From Corynebacterium pollutisoli (GTDB lineage Bacteria; Actinomycetota; Actinomycetes; Mycobacteriales; Mycobacteriaceae), in NCBI RefSeq assembly GCF_900177745.1, contig NZ_FXAR01000003.1, positions 211,143 through 275,142 on the forward strand: a stretch of DNA of 64,000 nucleotides. The letters run 5' to 3'. The notes under the pieces are model-generated. The model saw only the letters and a program-made list of their open reading frames with translations. It had not been told where the DNA came from and searched no databases. Shown in pieces: positions 1 to 9,560 of this stretch. Positions within the stretch are counted from its first letter, which is position 1; each line of letters begins with the position of its first letter. The translations under genes were made by a program, and so were the position numbers.

Positions 1-1
1 G

Positions 2-1636
2 GAACCGCTTTCCGCGACGTACCCGGTGAACCTCTACCGGTCACCGGACCTGCAGACCCCGTTCCGCATTGCCGAGGTGGAGGCCGTGGAACTGGATCCG
101 CAGCTGCAGGAGCCGCGTCCGGGTCCCCTCACGGACCTGTCCGTCGCGTGGACGATGGTGACCACCATGCTCGGTAATCGCAGCGGTGCCCTGTTCCGTC
201 TGCAGGACGTTCTCTCTGAGGGGGAGACCACGCCGGTTCTGGTGCTTAAGAGTTCCAATGAGGCCGTGTACTGGCTGCAGGTGCTCTCATCGACGCTGTC
301 GCCGGCCGAGTCGCGCCGCCTGCTGCGCTTCTCCACCTTCGAGCGGGCCCAGGCGTTGCCGACGGCGCTGCCGAATCAGCACCACCCCGTGCTCGTGGTG
401 CCCGTCGCGGACAAGGACGAGCTCCGACGCCGCAGCGGGATCACCGTCATTGACCCCGCTGACCCGGAGACACAGCAGTCGGTGCCGCGCACCACGTGGG
501 CGCTGCTGACGATGGGAGTCCTCGACGTCGGGGTTTCGCCGGCCTCCCTGGTCGAGTTGCTCACCACGGAGTCGGGCGGCGAAACGAAGTCCTTCGGTGA
601 CGCCCTGGCGCGGGTGGTCCGGTCCCGTCCCGGGGACTTCGGGGTGGAGCTGGCGGCTGTCGCCGAGCGGCATCTCGCAGAGTCTCCCCGGGCGCCGTCT
701 CCCGCGGTGGTTGACGCCGATCTCGACCTCGTGCGACGTGTCGTCGACGATCCTCGTCTGGTACTCGGGCAGCACGTCTGGCCGGATGTCCGTCCTCCGA
801 AGGCCCCGGAGCGGGAGTTCGACACCCTCTCGGTCACGGCCCGTGATCGGGTCCCGGGCCTCGCGTCGGCACCGACGGACGTACTCGTCGGTTACCTCAA
901 CTTCCTGCTGCGCACGGGCCTCGTACCGGCCGAGGATGTGCAGAACCCGGAGTTCCGGGGGCTGTTCCGTGACGCGGACTCCTTCCGCGGCGCACCGCAC
1001 CTGCCGATGCCGCCGAGTGCACATCCGGACCTGCTGACTCTGCTCACTCTGGCTGACCGGGAGCGCAAGCAGACGATCCGCGCACCGCGGCCCGCCGGGG
1101 AACGGATCACCCGCGCCCTGGGTTCGGGCCGTAGCCGGGATGAGATCGTCGCCTGGCTGCGTCGCTCGGACACGCTCGAAATTCTGCGGGACTGGCGCGA
1201 CGGTCGGGTGATCAGCACCAGTTCGCGCGATTTCTCCCACGACATGCTCCGCGTGTATTACGCGGTGTGTCTCCACCTGAGCGTGGAGCCCTTCATCAGC
1301 GGTGACCGCGCCGCAGATGATGAGCTTCTCGACGTCCTCGGCGAACTCATGCTGGAGGCCGTGGAGAAGGGCCTGAAGAGGAGACTGGAACGCCGGGACA
1401 CGCCACCACCGACCACCACCGAGTTCCGCGACCTGGGCAGGACCGTCGCCGAGGACATTCTGTCGGCGGGGCACCGTCCGGTCCTGCTCGACCGGATCCT
1501 GGCGGATGTGGAACGTCACCGTGACAAGGAGAAACTGGACGGAATGGGGCGCGGCACCGCTCAGATCGTGGCCGCCGTCGCGAGCGGCATCACCGAGCAG
1601 ACGAGGGAAGCACGAAGAGGAGAAGACAGTGAATAG
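2..1636 (+). CDS. GTPase-associated protein 1 (GAP1)-like, partial at left edge
   Basis: The reading frame is open at the left window edge; a GTG lies at 26, but the frame continues upstream of it, so I treat this as the C-terminal part of a longer protein. About 540 residues are visible, with no signal peptide or membrane segment and a basic, helical C-terminus. I recognise it mainly by context: it precedes a von Willebrand A protein and a large P-loop GTPase, the companions of GAP1 proteins in the GTPase-centred conflict systems described by Kaur and colleagues. The segment with FSTFERAQALP (near residue 103 counted from the GTG) could belong to the GAP1 core. It overlaps the next gene by 8 nt, implying coupled translation. 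Its biochemical role is unknown; regulation of the GTPase is inference. Confidence 0.6.
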   Translation, partial: EPLSATYPVNLYRSPDLQTPFRIAEVEAVELDPQLQEPRPGPLTDLSVAWTMVTTMLGNRSGALFRLQDVLSEGETTPVLVLKSSNEAVYWLQVLSSTLSPAESRRLLRFSTFERAQALPTALPNQHHPVLVVPVADKDELRRRSGITVIDPADPETQQSVPRTTWALLTMGVLDVGVSPASLVELLTTESGGETKSFGDALARVVRSRPGDFGVELAAVAERHLAESPRAPSPAVVDADLDLVRRVVDDPRLVLGQHVWPDVRPPKAPEREFDTLSVTARDRVPGLASAPTDVLVGYLNFLLRTGLVPAEDVQNPEFRGLFRDADSFRGAPHLPMPPSAHPDLLTLLTLADRERKQTIRAPRPAGERITRALGSGRSRDEIVAWLRRSDTLEILRDWRDGRVISTSSRDFSHDMLRVYYAVCLHLSVEPFISGDRAADDELLDVLGELMLEAVEKGLKRRLERRDTPPPTTTEFRDLGRTVAEDILSAGHRPVLLDRILADVERHRDKEKLDGMGRGTAQIVAAVASGITEQTREARRGEDSE

Positions 1637-2576
1637 CATCCGTCTCAATGCGGGACAGTCCTTCGAGATCGAGGGTGACTCCTTCACCGGTCGCCTGCAC
1701 ATCGAGTTGTCGGGGAAGCTGGATTTCGAGGTGTCCACCCCGCACATGGAGTCTCACCGCCGCGGAAAGCAGGTGGCCATCCGCAATCCGCAGGACATCT
1801 CCGAGATCTCCGTCGCGCCGGGATACGGGCACTCCTATTTCCCGACGGGTACGAAGCTCTTCGTCACTCTCGACCTGCTGTCGGAGGACGACGAGAACGT
1901 CCGTGTCGATTTCCCCACCTTCGAGGTCGGCGGCCTGCGCTCCTTCCCCGTCGCGGTCCTGCATCCGGCGGAGGGGAGGGTCCGGCTCACGGTCGCGGAA
2001 ACCACGAGCGACACCATGCTCGACGAGTACTCGGCCGGCGTGCGTTCGGCCCTGCGGCGCTCGATCGAGAGGGACAGCCTGCCCGAGGGCCGGCGTCGTG
2101 ACGTGGTGTTGCTTGTCGACGTCTCGTCGTCGATGCACCTCAACACGAGCCCCCGGGCGTTCGAGGCGATGTGCATGTTCGCCGCCGGCGTGCTGTCGAC
2201 CAGCAGCGGCGATCGTGAGATCCGTCTGGCCACCAGCAGCTCCGCCACATCCGTGGAGGTCCTGTCCGGGCCGGAGGCGATCCGTCAGCTCACGCCGGGG
2301 GACTTCCCGGCGAAGGAGGTCGGATGGAGCCGGGACCTGGGAGCGCTTGATGAGGAACACGCGCTGGTGGTGCTGTCCGATGATCTGCCTGCAGAGGTGG
2401 CAGGGTGGCGCGGCGTCGTCCACCTGTTGACAACTCGGAGGCCGGTGGATTCCCGGGGAATCAGTTTCACGGTCTTTGACGAGACCTTGATTAACGCCGT
2501 GATGGAGCAGAATGCTGTCGCCCTCGCGGTGGAGACGAGAACCATGTTCGACACCTTGACACAGGGAGAGAAGTAG
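1629..2576 (+). CDS. von Willebrand factor A domain protein of the GTPase cassette
   Basis: 315 residues from a GTG that has AGAGGAG about 6 nt upstream and overlaps the preceding stop. Residues 1-125 are beta-rich with no family I can name. Residues 157-300 form a vWA domain: the MIDAS motif DVSSS is at 164-168, and LSDD at 249-252 supplies the later acidic metal ligand. vWA domains bind divalent metal and partner proteins, and in conflict systems they are thought to act as regulated adaptors. The gene is 3 nt upstream of the GTPase gene and clearly in one operon with it. No signal peptide is present, so it should be cytosolic. The N-terminal domain could be the variable sensing or effector-binding part; that is inference. 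Confidence 0.72.
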   Translation: MNSIRLNAGQSFEIEGDSFTGRLHIELSGKLDFEVSTPHMESHRRGKQVAIRNPQDISEISVAPGYGHSYFPTGTKLFVTLDLLSEDDENVRVDFPTFEVGGLRSFPVAVLHPAEGRVRLTVAETTSDTMLDEYSAGVRSALRRSIERDSLPEGRRRDVVLLVDVSSSMHLNTSPRAFEAMCMFAAGVLSTSSGDREIRLATSSSATSVEVLSGPEAIRQLTPGDFPAKEVGWSRDLGALDEEHALVVLSDDLPAEVAGWRGVVHLLTTRRPVDSRGISFTVFDETLINAVMEQNAVALAVETRTMFDTLTQGEK

Positions 2577-2579
2577 ACG

Positions 2580-3692
2580 ATGGCGAGAACCATTCACACC
2601 GGGGTGCTGCCGACGCGCTGCCCTTACACCTTCCAGGAGATGCAGGATCCGCAGGCGGAGCATTCCCCGTTCCTCACCCCCTCGGAGCAGCAGGAGTACC
2701 ACCTGCCGGAGGGGTGGCAGGGGTCGGGCACGCTGACGTTCGCCATGGCGGGTGCCCGCACCTCGGGCAAGAGCCTGTACATCGCGGTGATCGTCAAGCT
2801 GCTGGAGCGGCTGGTCATCGAGAACCAGGGCACCTTCCGCTACGCCGACGAACACACCCGTCGCACGTACACCGAGCGCTATGAGAAGCCGCTCTTCGAG
2901 AAGATGGGACTGCTGCCGCCGACCCCGCCGGTGTCGTCCACGGACGCCCACCAAGACCGCCCGCTCATCTTCGACGTCGGCACGCACCGCCGCGACGGGC
3001 AGCTCCAGAAGATCTTCGTCGTCTTCCGCGACGTCGCGGGTGAGGACCTCAAGGAGGAGAACTTCGAGGAGCGGCAGGAGGAACTGGAATTCTTCCGGGC
3101 CGCCGATCAGATCCTCTTCCTCTTCGACCCGATGGCGGTGCCGCGCATCCGCCAGCTGCTCGAGGGGTCGGTGCCGATCCACGAGGTGGGTGACGACGAC
3201 CCCACGGTCGTCCTGCAGAACGTGCTGCGGGTTCTGGGGACAGAGCACCGCCCGGACATCGCGTTGTGTCTGTCGAAGTTTGACGTCATGCAGCGGCTGT
3301 CGGAGGTCAACCAGGCGCATCATTTCACCGATGGCCCGAACACCGTGAACTGGCAGCGCGTGATGAACAACTACGGGGCGTCCTTCCGTCGCGAAGGAGC
3401 GCTGCCCACGGAACCTTTCGATCCGGAGAACAGTCACCTGCTGCACATGGAGGTGTCCAGCCTACTGCAGTGCCTGAACGCGACGCAGATGATCAACCAG
3501 CTCAACACCCCGTTGTTCGGCACGGAGGGGTACCGGTACCAGTGCTTCGTCGTGTCGGCGCTGGGTGCGTCCCCGGAGGGGGACCGCGTGAGCCGGACGG
3601 GCATCGCCCCGTTCCGGTGCATGGATCCGTTGCGGCAGAAGTTCTCCGAGTTCGCTCTCTTCGACGGCACCAGCAGGACGGGAGGTCTCTGA
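2580..3692 (+). CDS. large P-loop (TRAFAC-clade) GTPase, DO-GTPase2-like
   Basis: 370 residues. The P-loop GARTSGKS is at 58-65, the switch II/Walker B motif DVAGED at 151-156 (G3-like DxxG), and SKFD at 232-235 fits the G4 base-recognition motif, so GTP rather than ATP specificity is likely. An N-terminal CPYTF stretch may be a worn-down zinc ribbon. The family is the 'double-GTPase' group of the GTPase-centred bacterial conflict systems. Translation is tightly coupled: 3 nt after the vWA gene, and its stop overlaps the next start (ATGA at 3692). I expect the GTPase to be the switch of the cassette, with GAP1 and vWA proteins as partners. The target and effector are not visible in the window. 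Confidence 0.75.
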   Translation: MARTIHTGVLPTRCPYTFQEMQDPQAEHSPFLTPSEQQEYHLPEGWQGSGTLTFAMAGARTSGKSLYIAVIVKLLERLVIENQGTFRYADEHTRRTYTERYEKPLFEKMGLLPPTPPVSSTDAHQDRPLIFDVGTHRRDGQLQKIFVVFRDVAGEDLKEENFEERQEELEFFRAADQILFLFDPMAVPRIRQLLEGSVPIHEVGDDDPTVVLQNVLRVLGTEHRPDIALCLSKFDVMQRLSEVNQAHHFTDGPNTVNWQRVMNNYGASFRREGALPTEPFDPENSHLLHMEVSSLLQCLNATQMINQLNTPLFGTEGYRYQCFVVSALGASPEGDRVSRTGIAPFRCMDPLRQKFSEFALFDGTSRTGGL

Positions 3693-3979
3693 TGAACAGT
3701 GGTCACGAGGGTATCCGGGGTGGTTTCGACCGTCCGGATTTCAGCCCGGGATCAGCACCGACGGGACCGCGGGTCGGGCCGCCGGTGGAGACGACACGGG
3801 CCGAGATCGCCGCACGCGACGAGCAGAGGCGACAGGACGAGATTCGGGTCAACCGGCAGCGCCGTCGACGTCTCCTCATGGCGATCGGCGGGGCGATCAT
3901 CGTCGTCGCGCTCATCGTGTTCGCAATGGTGTGGTTCTGGGGCGACGATCGGTGGACGCAGGCTGCGGCCATGATCTGA
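3692..3979 (+). CDS. small single-pass membrane protein of the GTPase cassette
   Basis: 95 residues starting at the ATG that overlaps the GTPase stop codon. It has a Pro/Gly-rich and charged N-terminal half, a basic RQRRRRR cluster around residue 57, one strong membrane helix at about 62-83 (MAIGGAIIVVALIVF region) and a short C-terminal tail. The basic stretch before the helix predicts an N-in, C-out topology. No known domain is recognised. Position and overlap make it the fourth member of the cassette, where it might tether the GTPase complex to the membrane or be a membrane-acting effector; both are inference. Confidence 0.6.
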   Translation: MNSGHEGIRGGFDRPDFSPGSAPTGPRVGPPVETTRAEIAARDEQRRQDEIRVNRQRRRRLLMAIGGAIIVVALIVFAMVWFWGDDRWTQAAAMI

Positions 3980-4033
3980 TGCGCCTCGCCGTGCTGTGCC
4001 TTGCACTCGCCCGCCTCGACTGCTAAAAACGGG

Positions 4034-4060
4034 TTAGCACTCAAATCCAGTGAGTGCCAG
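4034..4060 (+). promoter_or_regulatory. CIRCE operator (HrcA site) upstream of groEL2
   Basis: TTAGCACTC, nine spacer bases, then GAGTGCCAG. The left arm is a perfect CIRCE half-site and the right arm matches 7 of 9 positions of GAGTGCTAA, with the canonical 9-nt spacing. CIRCE elements are bound by the heat-shock repressor HrcA and in corynebacteria control groESL and groEL2. It lies 117 nt upstream of the groEL2 ATG. Confidence 0.85.
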
Positions 4061-4161
4061 AAATCGATGTCTTCAGCGGGTGAGGTTGGTTCACACTCAC
4101 CGACCGTGCCGTCGCGGGCGCCTGTTGGAGTGCAGACGTGAGTGTCGTCCTATATCAATAA

Positions 4162-5823
<1,662 letters not shown>

Positions 5824-5849
5824 AAGCCGCTTATCGACGCCCCTTTACG

Positions 5850-5895
5850 GCCGCTCCCAGGACCATTTACGGTTCCTGGGAGCGGCGTTTCCCCT
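5850..5895 (+). terminator. Rho-independent terminator after groEL2
   Basis: GCCGCTCCCAGGA (5850-5862) pairs perfectly with TCCTGGGAGCGGC (5874-5886), 11-nt loop, followed by GTTTCCCCTTTT. It lies 26 nt after the groEL2 stop; a copy of the GCTTATCGACGCCCC motif (5829-5843) lies between stop and hairpin. Confidence 0.85.
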
Positions 5896-6115
5896 TTTCG
5901 GGGGTAGGTCCGATTAATGTGGTGGTTATGGGTCGGCGCTACATCGGGGAGGGGTCGTGGTATGTTACGCGGTCAGTCCACGTTCACGTGTTATTAACCT
6001 GAGACATGCCATTTCCGCAGGTCGCCGGCAATGACCTGCGATGACGATGCTCGTCACCGCAGAATGTCACCGCCGGGTTACGGTGGCCCCCGGAAAAGAA
6101 GTTTGGCTGTAGCGC
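5896..6115. other. gene-free stretch between groEL2 and porH
   Basis: Together with the flanking terminator and promoter this makes a 400-nt gap. It is noticeably more AT-rich than its surroundings and carries short ORFs without start signals or family resemblance. I see no RNA gene. A long upstream region is typical of strongly expressed porin genes, so it probably holds regulator sites and the porH 5' untranslated leader. Confidence 0.5.
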
Positions 6116-6143
6116 TTGACGGTGCCCCAAGTTGTGACAAAAT
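6116..6143 (+). promoter_or_regulatory. candidate sigma-A promoter of porH-porA
   Basis: TTGACG (6116-6121), a 16-nt spacer, then CAAAAT (6138-6143). A start near 6150 would leave a leader of about 75 nt ending in AAGGAGATATCTCATG. Read by eye only; the near-consensus -35 box is unusual for this GC-rich sequence and fits an abundant protein. Confidence 0.4.
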
Positions 6144-6224
6144 AATCCCCGTGACGCCCGCAGGGTGTCAGTCAACTGGAAACTCACCGGCCCATGGGGG
6201 TCGGTCCACTCAAGGAGATATCTC

Positions 6225-6464
6225 ATGGATCTCGGTACCATTCAGGACGCCCTGAAGGACTTCGCCACCTTCGGCAAGAACATCGGCGACGCCTTCCAGC
6301 TCATCCCGACCGTCCTCGGCGACACCCTGGACTTCTTCGTCAACTTCAAGGAGCTGTCCTCCACCACCGAAGAGGCCGCTGACGCCTCCAAGGACGCCGG
6401 CTCCGCCATCCTGTCCTCCACCACCGGAGACGCCGGTGACACCACCCCGGAGACCACCGAGTAG
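6225..6464 (+). CDS. porH: PorH-family mycomembrane pore protein
   Basis: 79 residues, starting at the ATG after SD AAGGAGATA. The N-terminal half, with NIGDAFQLIPTVLGD around residues 19-33, closely resembles C. glutamicum PorH, an alpha-helical subunit of the hetero-oligomeric PorAH channel in the outer mycolate membrane. Like that protein it has no signal peptide. The family is about 57 residues in C. glutamicum; this one has an extra Thr/Glu/Ala-rich tail (about residues 48-79). The groEL2-porH-porA order supports the call. PorH proteins are known to be O-mycoloylated on Ser/Thr; many candidate residues occur in the tail. Confidence 0.88.
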   Translation: MDLGTIQDALKDFATFGKNIGDAFQLIPTVLGDTLDFFVNFKELSSTTEEAADASKDAGSAILSSTTGDAGDTTPETTE

Positions 6465-6538
6465 TCCCCCCGCTCCTTCCGGGGAGCTAGTACCACCATC
6501 TCTTCACTGACACCCTTTTTGATCTAAGGAGATCACTT

Positions 6539-6745
6539 ATGTCTTCCAACCTCATCGAATTCTTCGGCACTGTGGGCCAGCTTTCCTCCGGCTACGTGAC
6601 CACCGAGGAGAGTGTCGACGACGAAGGCAACGTCACCGTCGACGAAGTTACCAACGAGACCATCTTCTCCTACCTCTTCGACCTGCTCGGCACCGCTGGC
6701 GACTGGGCTGGCGCTGTTGCCAACCTCATCGGTCTGGTTCCTTAA
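6539..6745 (+). CDS. porA: PorA-family mycomembrane pore protein, extended form
   Basis: 68 residues. The C-terminal half (FDLLGTAGDWAGAVANLIG) nearly matches C. glutamicum PorA, the partner of PorH in the main cation-selective cell-wall channel. C. glutamicum PorA is only about 45 residues; here an acidic stretch (roughly residues 19-40, TTEESVDDEGN and following) is inserted between the N-terminal FFGTVGQLSSG and the conserved helix. SD AAGGAG is at 6526-6531. It is 74 nt after porH and shares its transcript; a perfect hairpin closes the operon. No signal sequence, as in the family. Confidence 0.88.
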   Translation: MSSNLIEFFGTVGQLSSGYVTTEESVDDEGNVTVDEVTNETIFSYLFDLLGTAGDWAGAVANLIGLVP

Positions 6746-6769
6746 GTAACCCGCTGATCACAGCTTCCT

Positions 6770-6805
6770 AAAAGAACCTCGATCCGTACGGATCGAGGTT
6801 CTTTT
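6770..6805. terminator. bidirectional terminator after porA
   Basis: A perfect 16-bp stem (AAAAGAACCTCGATCC / GGATCGAGGTTCTTTT) around a GTAC loop, with A-tract and T-tract at its two edges, so it should stop transcription from either side. It lies 25 nt after the porA stop. Confidence 0.93.
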
Positions 6806-6882
6806 GCATGGGTGGGGGAGGCGGGGCGTCGAAAGCCAAATTCATCGCACCTGCGTGCGGGGGACGGTCTAAGATTATTGGC

Positions 6883-7782
6883 ATGGCTGAGCACAAGGAC
6901 GACGATCTCCCCGTTATTGATCTCGCGAAGACCGAGGGCTATGTCGTCGACGACTCCGACGAAGACGATCCGGTGCTGCTGCGCCCGGACGGCACCCCCA
7001 TCGAGACCTGGCGCGAGAACTACCCGTACGAGACGCGCATGACACGCGACGAGTACGAGAAGACCAAGCGTCAGCTCCAGATCGAGCTGCTGAAGTGGCA
7101 GAACTGGACCAAGGAGACCGGCCAGCGCCACATCATCCTCTTCGAGGGTCGGGACGCCGCAGGCAAGGGCGGCACCATCAAGCGCTTCAACGAGCATCTC
7201 AACCCCCGTGGTGCCCGGACTGTCGCCCTGGAGAAGCCCTCCCCGCGCGAGTCCACCTCGTGGTACTTCCAGCGCTACATCTCCCACTTCCCGGCCGCCG
7301 GCGAGATCGTCTTCTTCGACCGCTCCTGGTACAACCGCTCCGGCGTCGAGCGCGTCATGGGCTTCTGCACCGAATCCCAGCACGCCGAGTTCCTCCGTGA
7401 GGTGCCGATGCTGGAGAACATGCTGCTCGGCTCGGGGATCTCGCTGACCAAGTTCTGGTTCTCCGTCACCCGCAAGGAACAGCGCACCCGCTTCGCCATC
7501 CGCCAGGTCGACCCGGTGCGCCAGTGGAAGCTCTCCCCGATGGACCTCGCCTCCCTGGACAAGTGGGACGACTACACCCGCGCCAAGGAGGAGCAGTTCC
7601 GCTACACGGACACCGACGAATCGCCGTGGATCACCATCAAGTCCAACGACAAGAAGCGCGCCCGCATCAACGCGATGCGCTACATCCTGTCGAAGTTCGA
7701 GTACACCAACAAGGACCATGAGGTGGTCGGAACGCCGGACCCGCTCATCGTGCTGCGCGGTCGCGACCAGATCGGCGACTAG
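6883..7782 (+). CDS. ppk2: polyphosphate kinase 2 (PPK2 class I)
   Basis: 299 residues. PPK2 enzymes transfer phosphate between polyphosphate and nucleoside diphosphates in the cytosol. The Walker A motif GRDAAGKGG is at 89-97 and the Walker B/lid segment FFDRSWYNRSG at 144-154; single-domain length fits class I. An upstream in-frame ATG at 6808 exists, but 6883 is preferred: a TAAGAT box sits 7 nt upstream, the leaderless geometry seen at many genes here, and the extra residues lack family similarity. The neighbourhood behind porA matches C. glutamicum, where ppk2B follows the porin genes. Confidence 0.93.
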   Translation: MAEHKDDDLPVIDLAKTEGYVVDDSDEDDPVLLRPDGTPIETWRENYPYETRMTRDEYEKTKRQLQIELLKWQNWTKETGQRHIILFEGRDAAGKGGTIKRFNEHLNPRGARTVALEKPSPRESTSWYFQRYISHFPAAGEIVFFDRSWYNRSGVERVMGFCTESQHAEFLREVPMLENMLLGSGISLTKFWFSVTRKEQRTRFAIRQVDPVRQWKLSPMDLASLDKWDDYTRAKEEQFRYTDTDESPWITIKSNDKKRARINAMRYILSKFEYTNKDHEVVGTPDPLIVLRGRDQIGD

Positions 7783-8089
7783 GGCGTGCCCTCCAGAGTA
7801 CGGAGCCAGGCGAGACCGCGCAGAGGTCGCCGGATTCCCGGTGGACGACGTCGCGTGTCTCATACCGGGGAGCCTGCCGACCACATCCCACCGTCTGCCC
7901 CGAGGTAAGCGGCGTGGTCATGTTTCTCGGGGCTCACCACCGCCATTCCACCGGCGCGTCACGGTTCCGGGCCGTCGCCGCCTCCGCACCTGATGGGGGT
8001 ACGATGCGCGCACGCTGACCGAGCTCTCACGACAGATTTGGCCGACGTTACCCGAGGTAGTGAGCCTTCCTGGCCGGTGGCAGGAAAGC
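7783..8089. other. gene-free stretch before the photolyase gene
   Basis: About 310 nt with only short ORFs of no recognisable kind. I see no convincing terminator after ppk2 and no RNA gene. The right end carries the photolyase promoter. Confidence 0.4.
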
Positions 8090-8095
8090 TATACT
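8090..8095 (+). promoter_or_regulatory. -10 box of a leaderless photolyase transcript
   Basis: TATACT ends 7 nt before the ATG at 8103, which puts the transcription start on the start codon. No Shine-Dalgarno sequence precedes the ATG. Confidence 0.6.
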
Positions 8096-8102
8096 CGGGC
8101 GG

Positions 8103-9560
8103 ATGAGCAGCGCACTCTTGTGGTTGAGAGACGACCTCCGAATTCAAGACAATGCCGCACTGGAGCTGGCCCGGGAGCATGGTCCGGTAACGGCGGTGTT
8201 CATTCTTGAGGACCCCGCCACAACCGGGGTACGGCCCCTGGGTGGGGCCGCCTCATGGTGGCTGCACCACAGTCTTCTCCGGCTCGCCGAGCAGCTCGCA
8301 GAACGGGGCATACCTCTGCACATCCTCAGCGGCGATCCCGCGGAGCTGATTCCGGACGTCGCTCGCAGGGTGAACGCCGGTCTGGTGACGTGGAACCGCA
8401 GGTATCACCAGCCACAGCGGGACAATGACGCGGCTCTCAAGCACCTTCTGAACCAGCATGGGCTGGAGGTGCACAGCACACCCGGGCATCTGCTGGTTGA
8501 GCCGTGGCTGGTCACCACCTCCCAGGGGCGCCCCTACCAGGTGTTCACACCCTTCTCGCGTGCCGTGCGGGCGAAGGTGGAGGAGGAAGCACTGCCGCTC
8601 GGTCGCCCCGGTCCACCGGAGACCATGGGGCCGGGTGCGGATCTGGGGTCCACTCTCCACGAGCTTCAGGGCCTTGCTCTGCTGCCTTCTCACCCCTCCC
8701 GGAGGGAACCAGTATGGACTGCCGGTCTGGAGGACGCCTGGACCCCGGGGGAGGAGGCGGCATGGCGACGCCTGGAGGATTTCGTGGGAAAGCTCGGCGA
8801 TCCCGGGCACTCCGGTTACGCGACCGGCCGTGATCTGCCCGGAGAGGACTTCACCAGTCGCCTGTCGCCTCATCTGCGTTTCGGTGAGATCAGCCCGCAC
8901 GCTGTCTGGGCCGCCGTATCCCAGGCCGGTGGGGCAGCGGAGGACATCGTGGCGTTCCAGAGTGAACTGATGTGGAGGGATTTCGCGTGGCACCGTCTCT
9001 ATCATCGCCCCGACCTGGCCACCCGCAACGTCAAGGCCAATTTCGACCGTTTCCCCTGGGCGTGGGACCCGCCGGAGGCATCGGCCTGCACTGCGGAGGG
9101 CCGCGACGGCCGGAGAAGCCCCGGTGCAGGCCCTCACCACCTCGCGCTGAGTACATGGCGGTCAGGTACGACCGGCTTTCCGCTGGTCGACGCGGGCATG
9201 CGCGAGCTATGGGCCACGGGGCACATGCACAACCGAGTCCGCATGGTGGTGGGATCGTTCCTCACAAAAAATCTGGGAATACATTGGAGGCACGGGGAGG
9301 AGTGGTTCTGGGACACTCTGGTCGATGCGGACCCCGCCTCCAACGCCTTCAATTGGCAGTGGGTCGCAGGCAGTGGCGACGATGCCTCCCCCTATTTCCG
9401 CATCTTCAACCCGGTGACCCAGCAGAAGCGCTTCGACCCGGGTGGGGTGTATGTCCATCGCTGGGCGCCGGACAGTGAGCTGCACCCTCCCGTGGTGGAT
9501 CTGCGTGAATCCCGGGCCGCCGCGCTCGCGGCCTACGAATCAATTAGGCTCGGAGAATGA
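8103..9560 (+). CDS. phr: deoxyribodipyrimidine photolyase
   Basis: 485 residues, usual length. It repairs UV-induced pyrimidine dimers with light, using FAD and an antenna cofactor. The N-terminal alpha/beta antenna domain opens with LLWLRDDLRIQDN (residues 5-17); the C-terminal FAD domain holds the photolyase signatures HMHNRVRMVVGSFLTK (about 378-393) and NAFNWQWVAGSG (about 417-428), with the conserved Trp residues used in electron transfer. Class I CPD type is most likely; a cryptochrome cannot be excluded. It overlaps the SDR gene by 4 nt (ATGA). By eye its third-codon positions are less GC-biased than those of the folate or chaperone genes, hinting at later acquisition. Confidence 0.93.
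   Translation: MSSALLWLRDDLRIQDNAALELAREHGPVTAVFILEDPATTGVRPLGGAASWWLHHSLLRLAEQLAERGIPLHILSGDPAELIPDVARRVNAGLVTWNRRYHQPQRDNDAALKHLLNQHGLEVHSTPGHLLVEPWLVTTSQGRPYQVFTPFSRAVRAKVEEEALPLGRPGPPETMGPGADLGSTLHELQGLALLPSHPSRREPVWTAGLEDAWTPGEEAAWRRLEDFVGKLGDPGHSGYATGRDLPGEDFTSRLSPHLRFGEISPHAVWAAVSQAGGAAEDIVAFQSELMWRDFAWHRLYHRPDLATRNVKANFDRFPWAWDPPEASACTAEGRDGRRSPGAGPHHLALSTWRSGTTGFPLVDAGMRELWATGHMHNRVRMVVGSFLTKNLGIHWRHGEEWFWDTLVDADPASNAFNWQWVAGSGDDASPYFRIFNPVTQQKRFDPGGVYVHRWAPDSELHPPVVDLRESRAAALAAYESIRLGE

Noticed and set aside
5970..5990. CACGTTCACGTG as a possible parS or E-box-like site
   Set aside because: It does not fit the parS consensus TGTTTCACGTGAAACA closely enough and occurs once.
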